Shown here in pieces: positions 1 to 9,546 of a stretch of 64,000 nucleotides of DNA. The notes beneath the pieces were generated by a model. The model ran no database searches. It was not told the origin of the DNA and saw only the letters and a list, made by a program, of their open reading frames with translations. The position numbers and the translations under genes are program-made. Each line of letters begins with the position of its first letter. Within the stretch, counting starts at the first letter, position 1. Source of the stretch: Sepiola atlantica (taxonomy: Eukaryota > Mollusca > Cephalopoda > Sepiida > Sepiolidae); assembly GCA_963556195.1 (NCBI GenBank), contig CAUVYP010000579.1:930001-994000 (forward strand). Reading direction: 5' to 3'.

Positions 1-60
1 ACAATTCTCATAAATGTGGAAGTTATAAACGAAAGCGATATCAACTTAAAATCGCACTAA
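1..60 (+). repeat. Partial unit at left edge (pos 127-186)
   Basis: This is the 3' third of a unit. It carries C at pos 135 (CTCATAAATG, a g-type feature) and G at pos 157 (AAACGAAAG). The only other unit with G at pos 157 is the one at 45259-45444. The array therefore continues to the left, and this edge is related to the junction region at 45259-45630. Confidence 0.9.
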
Positions 61-246
61 ATTTTGTTGATGTTTTGCGTATTCAGTTTGTATCGACATA
101 TCTCCGGGAGTACAAGAGCTGAACTTCTGAAACTTGGTACTTCAGTAGAAAATGTGTGTCCGCTAATGTCTGCAAAGTTACGGAGCACAATTCTTATAAA
201 TGTGGAAGTTATAAACACAAGCGATATCAACTTAAAATCGCACTAA
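61..246 (+). repeat. Class k unit (AAGTTACGGAGC)
   Basis: A at pos 120 with G kept at 122, and C at 158. Copies are at 61, 3223 and 45445. The 3223 copy has T at pos 9, the other two G. Each marks a junction: window start, start of the second 17-mer, and the diverged run at 45 kb. Confidence 0.85.
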
Positions 247-432
247 ATTTTGTTGATGTTTTGCGTATTCAGTTTGTATCGACATATCTCCGGGAGTACA
301 AGAGCTGAACTTCTGAAACTTGGTACTTCAGTAGAAAATGTGTGTCCGCTAATGTCTGCAAAGTTTCAGAGCACAATTCTTATAAATGTGGAAGTTATAA
401 ACACAAGCGATATCAACTTAAAATCGCACTAA
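247..432 (+). repeat. Class l unit
   Basis: A at 122 and C at 158, with the CTT of the reference at 133-135. Copies are at 247 and 3409. A form l* with A at pos 78 occurs at 30751, 36889 and 60695 between n and d. Confidence 0.85.
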
Positions 433-618
433 ATTTTGCAGATGTTTTGCGAATTCAGTTTGTATCGACATATCTCCGGGAGTACAAGAGCTGAACTTCT
501 GAAACTTGGTACTTCAGTAGAAAATGTGTGTCCGCTAATGTCTGCAAAGTTTCGGAGCACAATTCTTATAAATGTGGAAGTTATTAACAAAAGACCTATC
601 AACTTTAAATCGCACTAA
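433..618 (+). repeat. Class q unit (TTGCAGATG head, GCGAATTC)
   Basis: CAG replaces TTG at pos 7-9, and A at pos 20 creates a GAATTC. The rear is f-like (AAGACC, T174). There are only two copies, 433 and 3595, one per 17-mer. It has one of the very few changes in the otherwise conserved pos 10-62 zone. Confidence 0.9.
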
Positions 619-804
619 ATTTTGTTTATGTTTTGCGTATTCAGTTTGTATCGACATATCTCCGGGAGTACAAGAGCTGACCTTCTGAAACTTCGTACAT
701 CAGTAGAAAATGTGTGTCCGCTATTGTCTGCAAAGTTTCGGAGCACAATTCTCATTAATGTGGAAGTTATAAACAAAAGCGATATCAACTTTAAATCGCA
801 CTAA
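619..804 (+). repeat. Class g' unit (g with TTT at 118-120 and CATTAATG)
   Basis: This is class g without the pos 119 change but with T at pos 138 (CTCATTAATG). Copies are at 619, 3781, 11407 and 47677. It shares T106, C135, T138 and T174 with class h, so g' looks like a g-type front joined to an h-type rear. Confidence 0.85.
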
Positions 805-990
805 ATTTTGTTGATGTTTTGCGTATTCAGTTTGTATCGACATATCTCCGGGAGTACAAGAGCTGAACTTCTGAAACTTGGTACTTCAGTAGAAAATGTG
901 TGTCCGCTAATGTCTGCGAAGTTTCAGAGCACAATTCTTATAAATGTGGAAGTTATAAACAAAAGCGATATCAACTTAAAATCGCACTAA
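805..990 (+). repeat. Class a unit (TCTGCGAAG, CAGAGC)
   Basis: It differs from the reference by G at pos 114 and A at pos 122. It is almost always followed by b or b*, and in regions 2 and 5 it opens the 10-mer. A variant a' (A at 114, A at 122; for example 8431-8616) occurs between b and j. Class a units usually follow j, h or g. Confidence 0.9.
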
Positions 991-1176
991 ATTTTGTTGA
1001 TGTTTTGCGTATTCAGTTTGTATCGACATATCTCCGGGAGTACAAGAGCTGAACTTCTGAAACTTGGTACTTCAGTAGAAAATGTGTGTCCGCTAATGTC
1101 TGCAAAGTTTCAGAGCACAATTTGTATAAATGTGGAAGTTATAAACACAAGCGATATCAACTTAAAATCGCACTAA
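991..1176 (+). repeat. Class b unit (AATTTGTATAAATG)
   Basis: It differs from the reference by A at pos 122, T at 133, G at 134 and C at 158 (AAACACAAG). It follows a or MFa' and usually precedes c. It is among the commonest classes and is present in every region. Confidence 0.9.
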
Positions 1177-1362
1177 ATTTTGTTGATGTTTTGCGTATTC
1201 AGTTTGTATCGACATATCTCCGGGAGTACAAGAGCTGAACTTCTGAAACTTGGTACTTCAGTAGAAAATGTGTGTCCGCTAATGTCTGCAAAGTTTCGGA
1301 GCACAATTCTTATAAATGTGGAAGTTATAAACAAAAGCGATATCAACTTAAAATCGCACTAA
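1177..1362 (+). repeat. Class c unit, used as reference
   Basis: Diagnostic state: G at pos 9 (TTGATG), T at 78, A at 106, A at 114, TTT at 118-120, G at 122 (CGGAGC), CTT at 133-135, ATA at 151-153, A at 158, GCGATATCAAC at 161-171, A at 174. It is one of the most frequent classes and normally sits between b and d, and again between i and j in the 10-mer. It differs from most other classes by 2-8 bases, so it is a convenient reference; whether it is ancestral is not established. Confidence 0.9.
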
Positions 1363-1548
1363 ATTTTGTTAGTGTTTTGCGTATTCAGTTTGTATCGACA
1401 TATCTCCGGGAGTACAAGAGCTGAACTTCTGAAACTTGGTACTTCAGTAGAAAATGTGTGTCCGCTAATGTCTGCAAAGTTTCGGAGCACAATTCTTATA
1501 AATGTGGAAGTTATTAACAAAAGACCTACCAACTTAAAATCGCACTAA
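1363..1548 (+). repeat. Class d' unit (TTAGTG head)
   Basis: This is class d with pos 9-10 changed from GA to AG, so the in-frame ATG at pos 10-12 becomes GTG. Four units carry it: 1363, 4525, 12151 and 48421. The first two also have C at pos 167 (CCTACC). The 4525 unit has a private T at 4541. Confidence 0.9.
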
Positions 1549-1734
1549 ATTTTGTTTATGTTTTGCGTATTCAGTTTGTATCGACATATCTCCGGGAGTA
1601 CAAGAGCTGAACTTCTGAAACTTGGTACTTCAGTAGAAAATGTGTGTCCGCTAATGTCTGCAAAGTTTCGGAGCACAATTCTTATAAATGTGGAAGTTAT
1701 TAACAAAAGACCTATCAACTTAAAATCGCACTAA
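1549..1734 (+). repeat. Class e unit (TTTATG head, AAGACCTATCAAC)
   Basis: This is class d with T at pos 9. It sits between d and f. In regions 2 and 5 it is often replaced by eH, which has C at pos 169 (CCTATCCAC). Confidence 0.9.
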
Positions 1735-1920
1735 ATTTTGTTTATGTTTTGCGTATTCAGTTTGTATCGACATATCTCCGGGAGTACAAGAGCTGAACTT
1801 CTGAAACTTGGTACTTCAGTAGAAAATGTGTGTCCGCTAATGTCTGCAAAGTTTCGGAGCACAATTCTTATAAATGTGGAAGTTATTAACAAAAGACCTA
1901 TCAACTTTAAATCGCACTAA
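1735..1920 (+). repeat. Class f unit (TTTATG head, AAGACC, CTTTAAATC)
   Basis: This is class e with T at pos 174 (CTTTAAATCG). It stands between e (or eH) and g in nearly all HOR copies. Confidence 0.9.
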
Positions 1921-2106
1921 ATTTTGTTTATGTTTTGCGTATTCAGTTTGTATCGACATATCTCCGGGAGTACAAGAGCTGACCTTCTGAAACTTCGTAC
2001 ATCAGTAGAAAATGTGTGTCCGCTATTGTCTGCAAAGTCTCGGAGCACAATTCTCATAAATGTGGAAGTTTTAACCAAAAGCGATATCAACTTTAAATCG
2101 CACTAA

Positions 2107-2292
2107 ATTTTGTTGATGTTTTGCGTATTCAGTTTGTATCGACATATCTCCGGGAGTACAAGAGCTGAACTTCTGAAACTTGGTACTTCAGTAGAAAATG
2201 TGTGTCCGCTATTGTCTGCAAAGTTTCGGAGCACAATTCTCATTAATGTGGAAGTTATAAACAAAAGCGATATCAACTTTAAATCGCACTAA
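2107..2292 (+). repeat. Class h unit
   Basis: Front half like the reference (G9, A63, G76); rear half with T106, C135, T138 and T174. Only four copies: 2107, 5269, 12895 and 49165. Each follows a g unit and precedes a, and they occur only in the two 17-mers and in the 9733/46003 segmental duplication. Confidence 0.9.
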
Positions 2293-2850
2293 ATTTTGTT
2301 GATGTTTTGCGTATTCAGTTTGTATCGACATATCTCCGGGAGTACAAGAGCTGAACTTCTGAAACTTGGTACTTCAGTAGAAAATGTGTGTCCGCTAATG
2401 TCTGCGAAGTTTCAGAGCACAATTCTTATAAATGTGGAAGTTATAAACAAAAGCGATATCAACTTAAAATCGCACTAAATTTTGTTGATGTTTTGCGTAT
2501 TCAGTTTGTATCGACATATCTCCGGGAGTACAAGAGCTGAACTTCTGAAACTTGGTACTTCAGTAGAAAATGTGTGTCCGCTAATGTCTGCAAAGTTTCA
2601 GAGCACAATTTGTATAAATGTGGAAGTTATAAACACAAGCGATATCAACTTAAAATCGCACTAAATTTTGTTGATGTTTTGCGTATTCAGTTTGTATCGA
2701 CATATCTCCGGGAGTACAAGAGCTGAACTTCTGAAACTTGGTACTTCAGTAGAAAATGTGTGTCCGCTAATGTCTGCAAAGTTTCGGAGCACAATTCTTA
2801 TAAATGTGGAAGTTATAAACAAAAGCGATATCAACTTAAAATCGCACTAA

Positions 2851-3036
2851 ATTTTGTTGATGTTTTGCGTATTCAGTTTGTATCGACATATCTCCGGGAG
2901 TACAAGAGCTGAACTTCTGAAACTTGGTACTTCAGTAGAAAATGTGTGTCCGCTAATGTCTGCAAAGTTTCGGAGCACAATTCTTATAAATGTGGAAGTT
3001 ATTAACAAAAGACCTATCAACTTAAAATCGCACTAA
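2851..3036 (+). repeat. Class d unit (AAGACCTATCAAC, TTGATG head)
   Basis: It differs from the reference by T at pos 153 (ATTAAC) and by ACC at 162-164 in place of CGA, a three-base clustered change. It has G at pos 9 and A at 174. It follows c and precedes e, MFa' or m depending on the region. Confidence 0.9.
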
Positions 3037-3222
3037 ATTTTGTTTATGTTTTGCGTATTCAGTTTGTATCGACATATCTCCGGGAGTACAAGAGCTGAAC
3101 TTCTGAAACTTGGTACTTCAGTAGAAAATGTGTGTCCGCTAATGTCTGCAAAGTTTCGGAGCACAATTCTTATAAATGTGGAAGTTATTAACAAAAGACC
3201 TATCAACTTAAAATCGCACTAA

Positions 3223-6200
3223 ATTTTGTTTATGTTTTGCGTATTCAGTTTGTATCGACATATCTCCGGGAGTACAAGAGCTGAACTTCTGAAACTTGGT
3301 ACTTCAGTAGAAAATGTGTGTCCGCTAATGTCTGCAAAGTTACGGAGCACAATTCTTATAAATGTGGAAGTTATAAACACAAGCGATATCAACTTAAAAT
3401 CGCACTAAATTTTGTTGATGTTTTGCGTATTCAGTTTGTATCGACATATCTCCGGGAGTACAAGAGCTGAACTTCTGAAACTTGGTACTTCAGTAGAAAA
3501 TGTGTGTCCGCTAATGTCTGCAAAGTTTCAGAGCACAATTCTTATAAATGTGGAAGTTATAAACACAAGCGATATCAACTTAAAATCGCACTAAATTTTG
3601 CAGATGTTTTGCGAATTCAGTTTGTATCGACATATCTCCGGGAGTACAAGAGCTGAACTTCTGAAACTTGGTACTTCAGTAGAAAATGTGTGTCCGCTAA
3701 TGTCTGCAAAGTTTCGGAGCACAATTCTTATAAATGTGGAAGTTATTAACAAAAGACCTATCAACTTTAAATCGCACTAAATTTTGTTTATGTTTTGCGT
3801 ATTCAGTTTGTATCGACATATCTCCGGGAGTACAAGAGCTGACCTTCTGAAACTTCGTACATCAGTAGAAAATGTGTGTCCGCTATTGTCTGCAAAGTTT
3901 CGGAGCACAATTCTCATTAATGTGGAAGTTATAAACAAAAGCGATATCAACTTTAAATCGCACTAAATTTTGTTGATGTTTTGCGTATTCAGTTTGTATC
4001 GACATATCTCCGGGAGTACAAGAGCTGAACTTCTGAAACTTGGTACTTCAGTAGAAAATGTGTGTCCGCTAATGTCTGCGAAGTTTCAGAGCACAATTCT
4101 TATAAATGTGGAAGTTATAAACAAAAGCGATATCAACTTAAAATCGCACTAAATTTTGTTGATGTTTTGCGTATTCAGTTTGTATCGACATATCTCCGGG
4201 AGTACAAGAGCTGAACTTCTGAAACTTGGTACTTCAGTAGAAAATGTGTGTCCGCTAATGTCTGCAAAGTTTCAGAGCACAATTTGTATAAATGTGGAAG
4301 TTATAAACACAAGCGATATCAACTTAAAATCGCACTAAATTTTGTTGATGTTTTGCGTATTCAGTTTGTATCGACATATCTCCGGGAGTACAAGAGCTGA
4401 ACTTCTGAAACTTGGTACTTCAGTAGAAAATGTGTGTCCGCTAATGTCTGCAAAGTTTCGGAGCACAATTCTTATAAATGTGGAAGTTATAAACAAAAGC
4501 GATATCAACTTAAAATCGCACTAAATTTTGTTAGTGTTTTTCGTATTCAGTTTGTATCGACATATCTCCGGGAGTACAAGAGCTGAACTTCTGAAACTTG
4601 GTACTTCAGTAGAAAATGTGTGTCCGCTAATGTCTGCAAAGTTTCGGAGCACAATTCTTATAAATGTGGAAGTTATTAACAAAAGACCTACCAACTTAAA
4701 ATCGCACTAAATTTTGTTTATGTTTTGCGTATTCAGTTTGTATCGACATATCTCCGGGAGTACAAGAGCTGAACTTCTGAAACTTGGTACTTCAGTAGAA
4801 AATGTGTGTCCGCTAATGTCTGCAAAGTTTCGGAGCACAATTCTTATAAATGTGGAAGTTATTAACAAAAGACCTATCAACTTAAAATCGCACTAAATTT
4901 TGTTTATGTTTTGCGTATTCAGTTTGTATCGACATATCTCCGGGAGTACAAGAGCTGAACTTCTGAAACTTGGTACTTCAGTAGAAAATGTGTGTCCGCT
5001 AATGTCTGCAAAGTTTCGGAGCACAATTCTTATAAATGTGGAAGTTATTAACAAAAGACCTATCAACTTTAAATCGCACTAAATTTTGTTTATGTTTTGC
5101 GTATTCAGTTTGTATCGACATATCTCCGGGAGTACAAGAGCTGACCTTCTGAAACTTCGTACATCAGTAGAAAATGTGTGTCCGCTATTGTCTGCAAAGT
5201 CTCGGAGCACAATTCTCATAAATGTGGAAGTTTTAACCAAAAGCGATATCAACTTTAAATCGCACTAAATTTTGTTGATGTTTTGCGTATTCAGTTTGTA
5301 TCGACATATCTCCGGGAGTACAAGAGCTGAACTTCTGAAACTTGGTACTTCAGTAGAAAATGTGTGTCCGCTATTGTCTGCAAAGTTTCGGAGCACAATT
5401 CTCATTAATGTGGAAGTTATAAACAAAAGCGATATCAACTTTAAATCGCACTAAATTTTGTTGATGTTTTGCGTATTCAGTTTGTATCGACATATCTCCG
5501 GGAGTACAAGAGCTGAACTTCTGAAACTTGGTACTTCAGTAGAAAATGTGTGTCCGCTAATGTCTGCGAAGTTTCAGAGCACAATTCTTATAAATGTGGA
5601 AGTTATAAACAAAAGCGATATCAACTTAAAATCGCACTAAATTTTGTTGATGTTTTGCGTATTCAGTTTGTATCGACATATCTCCGGGAGTACAAGAGCT
5701 GAACTTCTGAAACTTGGTACTTCAGTAGAAAATGTGTGTCCGCTAATGTCTGCAAAGTTTCAGAGCACAATTTGTATAAATGTGGAAGTTATAAACACAA
5801 GCGATATCAACTTAAAATCGCACTAAATTTTGTTGATGTTTTGCGTATTCAGTTTGTATCGACATATCTCCGGGAGTACAAGAGCTGAACTTCTGAAACT
5901 TGGTACTTCAGTAGAAAATGTGTGTCCGCTAATGTCTGCAAAGTTTCGGAGCACAATTCTTATAAATGTGGAAGTTATAAACAAAAGCGATATCAACTTA
6001 AAATCGCACTAAATTTTGTTGATGTTTTGCGTATTCAGTTTGTATCGACATATCTCCGGGAGTACAAGAGCTGAACTTCTGAAACTTGGTACTTCAGTAG
6101 AAAATGTGTGTCCGCTAATGTCTGCAAAGTTTCGGAGCACAATTCTTATAAATGTGGAAGTTATTAACAAAAGACCTATCAACTTAAAATCGCACTAAAT

Positions 6201-6384
6201 TTTGTTTATGTTTTGCGTATTCAGTTTGTATCGACATATCTCCGGGAGTACAAGAGCTGAACTTCTGAAACTTGGTACTTCAGTAGAAAATGTGTGTCCG
6301 CTAATGTCTGCAAAGTTTCGGAGCACAATTCTTATAAATGTGGAAGTTATTAACAAAAGACCTATCAACTTAAAATCGCACTAA
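3223..6384 (+). repeat. 17-unit HOR, copy 2 (3162 bp)
   Basis: Same order as 61-3222. The differences I see are few: T instead of G at pos 9 of the first unit (3231), and a private T at 4541. After its last e unit the array continues with f (6385), not k, so the T at 3231 is what is expected if an f-type head was joined to a k-type body when the block duplicated. Confidence 0.93.
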
Positions 6385-6756
6385 ATTTTGTTTATGTTTT
6401 GCGTATTCAGTTTGTATCGACATATCTCCGGGAGTACAAGAGCTGAACTTCTGAAACTTGGTACTTCAGTAGAAAATGTGTGTCCGCTAATGTCTGCAAA
6501 GTTTCGGAGCACAATTCTTATAAATGTGGAAGTTATTAACAAAAGACCTATCAACTTTAAATCGCACTAAATTTTGTTTATGTTTTGCGTATTCAGTTTG
6601 TATCGACATATCTCCGGGAGTACAAGAGCTGACCTTCTGAAACTTCGTACATCAGTAGAAAATGTGTGTCCGCTATTGTCTGCAAAGTCTCGGAGCACAA
6701 TTCTCATAAATGTGGAAGTTATACACAAAAGCGATATCAACTTTAAATCGCACTAA

Positions 6757-6942
6757 ATTTTGTTGATGTTTTGCGTATTCAGTTTGTATCGACATATCTC
6801 CGGGAGTACAAGAGCTGAACTTCTGAAACTTGGTACTTCAGTAGAAAATGTGTGTCCGCTAATGTCTGCAAAGTTACAGAGCACAATTCTTATAAATGTG
6901 GAAGTTATAAACACAAGCGATATCAACTTAAAATCGCACTAA
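6757..6942 (+). repeat. Class i unit (AAGTTACAGAGC)
   Basis: A at pos 120, A at 122 and C at 158. I count 14 copies, each followed by c-j (or b-j at 55489). It marks the second half of the 10-mer. Confidence 0.9.
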
Positions 6943-7128
6943 ATTTTGTTGATGTTTTGCGTATTCAGTTTGTATCGACATATCTCCGGGAGTACAAGAG
7001 CTGAACTTCTGAAACTTGGTACTTCAGTAGAAAATGTGTGTCCGCTAATGTCTGCAAAGTTTCGGAGCACAATTCTTATAAATGTGGAAGTTATAAACAA
7101 AAGCGATATCAACTTAAAATCGCACTAA

Positions 7129-7314
7129 ATTTTGTTGATGTTTTGCGTATTCAGTTTGTATCGACATATCTCCGGGAGTACAAGAGCTGAACTTCTGAAA
7201 CTTGGTACTTCAGTAGAAAATGTGTGTCCGCTAATGTCTGCAAAGTTTCGGAGCACAATTCTTATAAATGTGGAAGTTATTAACACAAGCGATATACCTT
7301 TTAAATCGCACTAA
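7129..7314 (+). repeat. Class j unit (GATATACCTTTTAAATC)
   Basis: T at 153, C at 158, ACCT at 168-171 in place of CAAC, and T at 174. The four adjacent changes with no length change look like a single multi-base event. I count 25 copies, nearly all followed by a. It closes the 10-mer and also the a'-j half of the 8-mer. Confidence 0.9.
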
Positions 7315-7500
7315 ATTTTGTTGATGTTTTGCGTATTCAGTTTGTATCGACATATCTCCGGGAGTACAAGAGCTGAACTTCTGAAACTTGGTACTTCAGT
7401 AGTAAATGTGTGTCCGCTAATGTCTGCGAAGTTTCAGAGCACAATTCTTATAAATGTGGAAGTTATAAACAAAAGCGATATCAACTTAAAATCGCACTAA

Positions 7501-7686
7501 ATTTTGTTGATGTTTTGCGTATTCAGTTTGTATCGACATATCTCCGGGAGTACAAGAGCTGAACTTCTGAAACTTGGAACTTCAGTAGAAAATGTGTGTC
7601 CGCTAATGTCTGCAAAGTTTCAGAGCACAATTTGTATAAATGTGGAAGTTATAAACACAAGCGATATCAACTTAAAATCGCACTAA
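7501..7686 (+). repeat. Class b* unit (b with CTTGGAACT)
   Basis: This is class b with A at pos 78. It alternates with plain b in a context-dependent way: b* mostly follows a class a unit preceded by j, while plain b follows MFa' or an a preceded by g or h. The mark shows HOR position within the array and also exposes recombinant units. Confidence 0.85.
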
Positions 7687-8058
7687 ATTTTGTTGATGTT
7701 TTGCGTATTCAGTTTGTATCGACATATCTCCGGGAGTACAAGAGCTGAACTTCTGAAACTTGGTACTTCAGTAGAAAATGTGTGTCCGCTAATGTCTGCA
7801 AAGTTTCGGAGCACAATTCTTATAAATGTGGAAGTTATAAACAAAAGCGATATCAACTTAAAATCGCACTAAATTTTGTTGATGTTTTGCGTATTCAGTT
7901 TGTATCGACATATCTCCGGGAGTACAAGAGCTGAACTTCTGAAACTTGGTACTTCAGTAGAAAATGTGTGTCCGCTAATGTCTGCAAAGTTTCGGAGCAC
8001 AATTCTTATAAATGTGGAAGTTATTAACAAAAGACCTATCAACTTAAAATCGCACTAA

Positions 8059-8244
8059 ATTTTGTTTATGTTTTGCGTATTCAGTTTGTATCGACATATC
8101 TCCGGGAGTACAAGAGCTGAACTTCTGAAACTTGGTACTTCAGTAGAAAATGTGTGTCCGCTAATGTCTGCAAAGTTTCAGAGCACAATTCTTATAAATG
8201 TGGAAGTTATAAACAAAAGCGATATCAACTTAAAATCGCACTAA
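8059..8244 (+). repeat. Class MFa' unit (TTTATG head, a' body)
   Basis: T at pos 9 is otherwise a mark of e, f and g units. Here it is joined to an a' body (A at 114, A at 122, AAAAGCGATATC at 157-168). It follows d in nearly every case and opens the 8-mer and the m/n 17-mer of the right half of the window. The combination looks like an old crossover between an e-type head and an a-type tail that has since been amplified. Confidence 0.8.
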
Positions 8245-9546
8245 ATTTTGTTGATGTTTTGCGTATTCAGTTTGTATCGACATATCTCCGGGAGTACAAG
8301 AGCTGAACTTCTGAAACTTGGTACTTCAGTAGAAAATGTGTGTCCGCTAATGTCTGCAAAGTTTCAGAGCACAATTTGTATAAATGTGGAAGTTATAAAC
8401 ACAAGCGATATCAACTTAAAATCGCACTAAATTTTGTTGATGTTTTGCGTATTCAGTTTGTATCGACATATCTCCGGGAGTACAAGAGCTGAACTTCTGA
8501 AACTTGGTACTTCAGTAGAAAATGTGTGTCCGCTAATGTCTGCAAAGTTTCAGAGCACAATTCTTATAAATGTGGAAGTTATAAACAAAAGCGATATCAA
8601 CTTAAAATCGCACTAAATTTTGTTGATGTTTTGCGTATTCAGTTTGTATCGACATATCTCCGGGAGTACAAGAGCTGAACTTCTGAAACTTGGTACTTCA
8701 GTAGAAAATGTGTGTCCGCTAATGTCTGCAAAGTTTCGGAGCACAATTCTTATAAATGTGGAAGTTATTAACACAAGCGATATACCTTTTAAATCGCACT
8801 AAATTTTGTTGATGTTTTGCGTATTCAGTTTGTATCGACATATCTCCGGGAGTACAAGAGCTGAACTTCTGAAACTTGGTACTTCAGTAGAAAATGTGTG
8901 TCCGCTAATGTCTGCGAAGTTTCAGAGCACAATTCTTATAAATGTGGAAGTTATAAACAAAAGCGATATCAACTTAAAATCGCACTAAATTTTGTTGATG
9001 TTTTGCGTATTCAGTTTGTATCGACATATCTCCGGGAGTACAAGAGCTGAACTTCTGAAACTTGGAACTTCAGTAGAAAATGTGTGTCCGCTAATGTCTG
9101 CAAAGTTTCAGAGCACAATTTGTATAAATGTGGAAGTTATAAACACAAGCGATATCAACTTAAAATCGCACTAAATTTTGTTGATGTTTTGCGTATTCAG
9201 TTTGTATCGACATATCTCCGGGAGTACAAGAGCTGAACTTCTGAAACTTGGTACTTCAGTAGAAAATGTGTGTCCGCTAATGTCTGCAAAGTTTCGGAGC
9301 ACAATTCTTATAAATGTGGAAGTTATAAACAAAAGCGATATCAACTTAAAATCGCACTAAATTTTGTTGATGTTTTGCGTATTCAGTTTGTATCGACATA
9401 TCTCCGGGAGTACAAGAGCTGAACTTCTGAAACTTGGTACTTCAGTAGAAAATGTGTGTCCGCTAATGTCTGCAAAGTTTCGGAGCACAATTCTTATAAA
9501 TGTGGAAGTTATTAACAAAAGACCTATCAACTTAAAATCGCACTAA
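8059..9546 (+). repeat. 8-mer HOR: MFa'-b-a'-j-a-b*-c-d (copy 1)
   Basis: The same order recurs at 24799, 28147, 32797 (with plain b as sixth unit), 42655 and 53257. A variant with a G9 first unit starts at 58279, and a cut copy starts at 62741. The two halves are related four-unit steps: a-b-a'-j and a-b*-c-d. Confidence 0.88.

Larger units (their letters stand above)
61..3222 (+). repeat. 17-unit HOR, copy 1 (3162 bp)
   Basis: Class order: k-l-q-g'-a-b-c-d'-e-f-g-h-a-b-c-d-e. It contains an internal a-b-c-d-e-f-g-h octamer. It is followed directly by a second copy in the same order, down to the rare q, d' (with CCTACC) and g (T151, C155) units. Confidence 0.93.
6385..8058 (+). repeat. Units 35-43: f-g-i-c-j-a-b*-c-d
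   Basis: With the preceding a-b-c-d-e (5455-6384) this completes a 10-mer a-b-c-d-e-f-g-i-c-j at 5455-7314. The unit at 7315 has a private T at 7403. The block from 6385 matches 23125 onward in class order, 16740 bp (90 units) away. Confidence 0.88.

Noticed and set aside
94..112. CENP-B box
   Set aside because: The TATCGACATATCTCCGGGA segment has CG and CGGG elements, but their spacing is 9 bases instead of 7 and the TTCG and central A of the canonical box are missing. A different centromere protein site is not excluded.
119..131. Heat-shock-element-like GAACTTCTGAA
   Set aside because: The GAA and TTC words are spaced by one base, not two, so the five-base phase of a real element is missing.
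128..146. Functional hairpin CTGAA...TTCAG
   Set aside because: A five-base stem with a nine-base loop at pos 68-86 is weak, expected by chance, and broken in g units.
61..246. Tandem 5S rRNA, tRNA or snRNA genes
   Set aside because: No A-box/B-box pair, no GGTTCGA-like element and no cloverleaf potential was seen in the unit on either strand.
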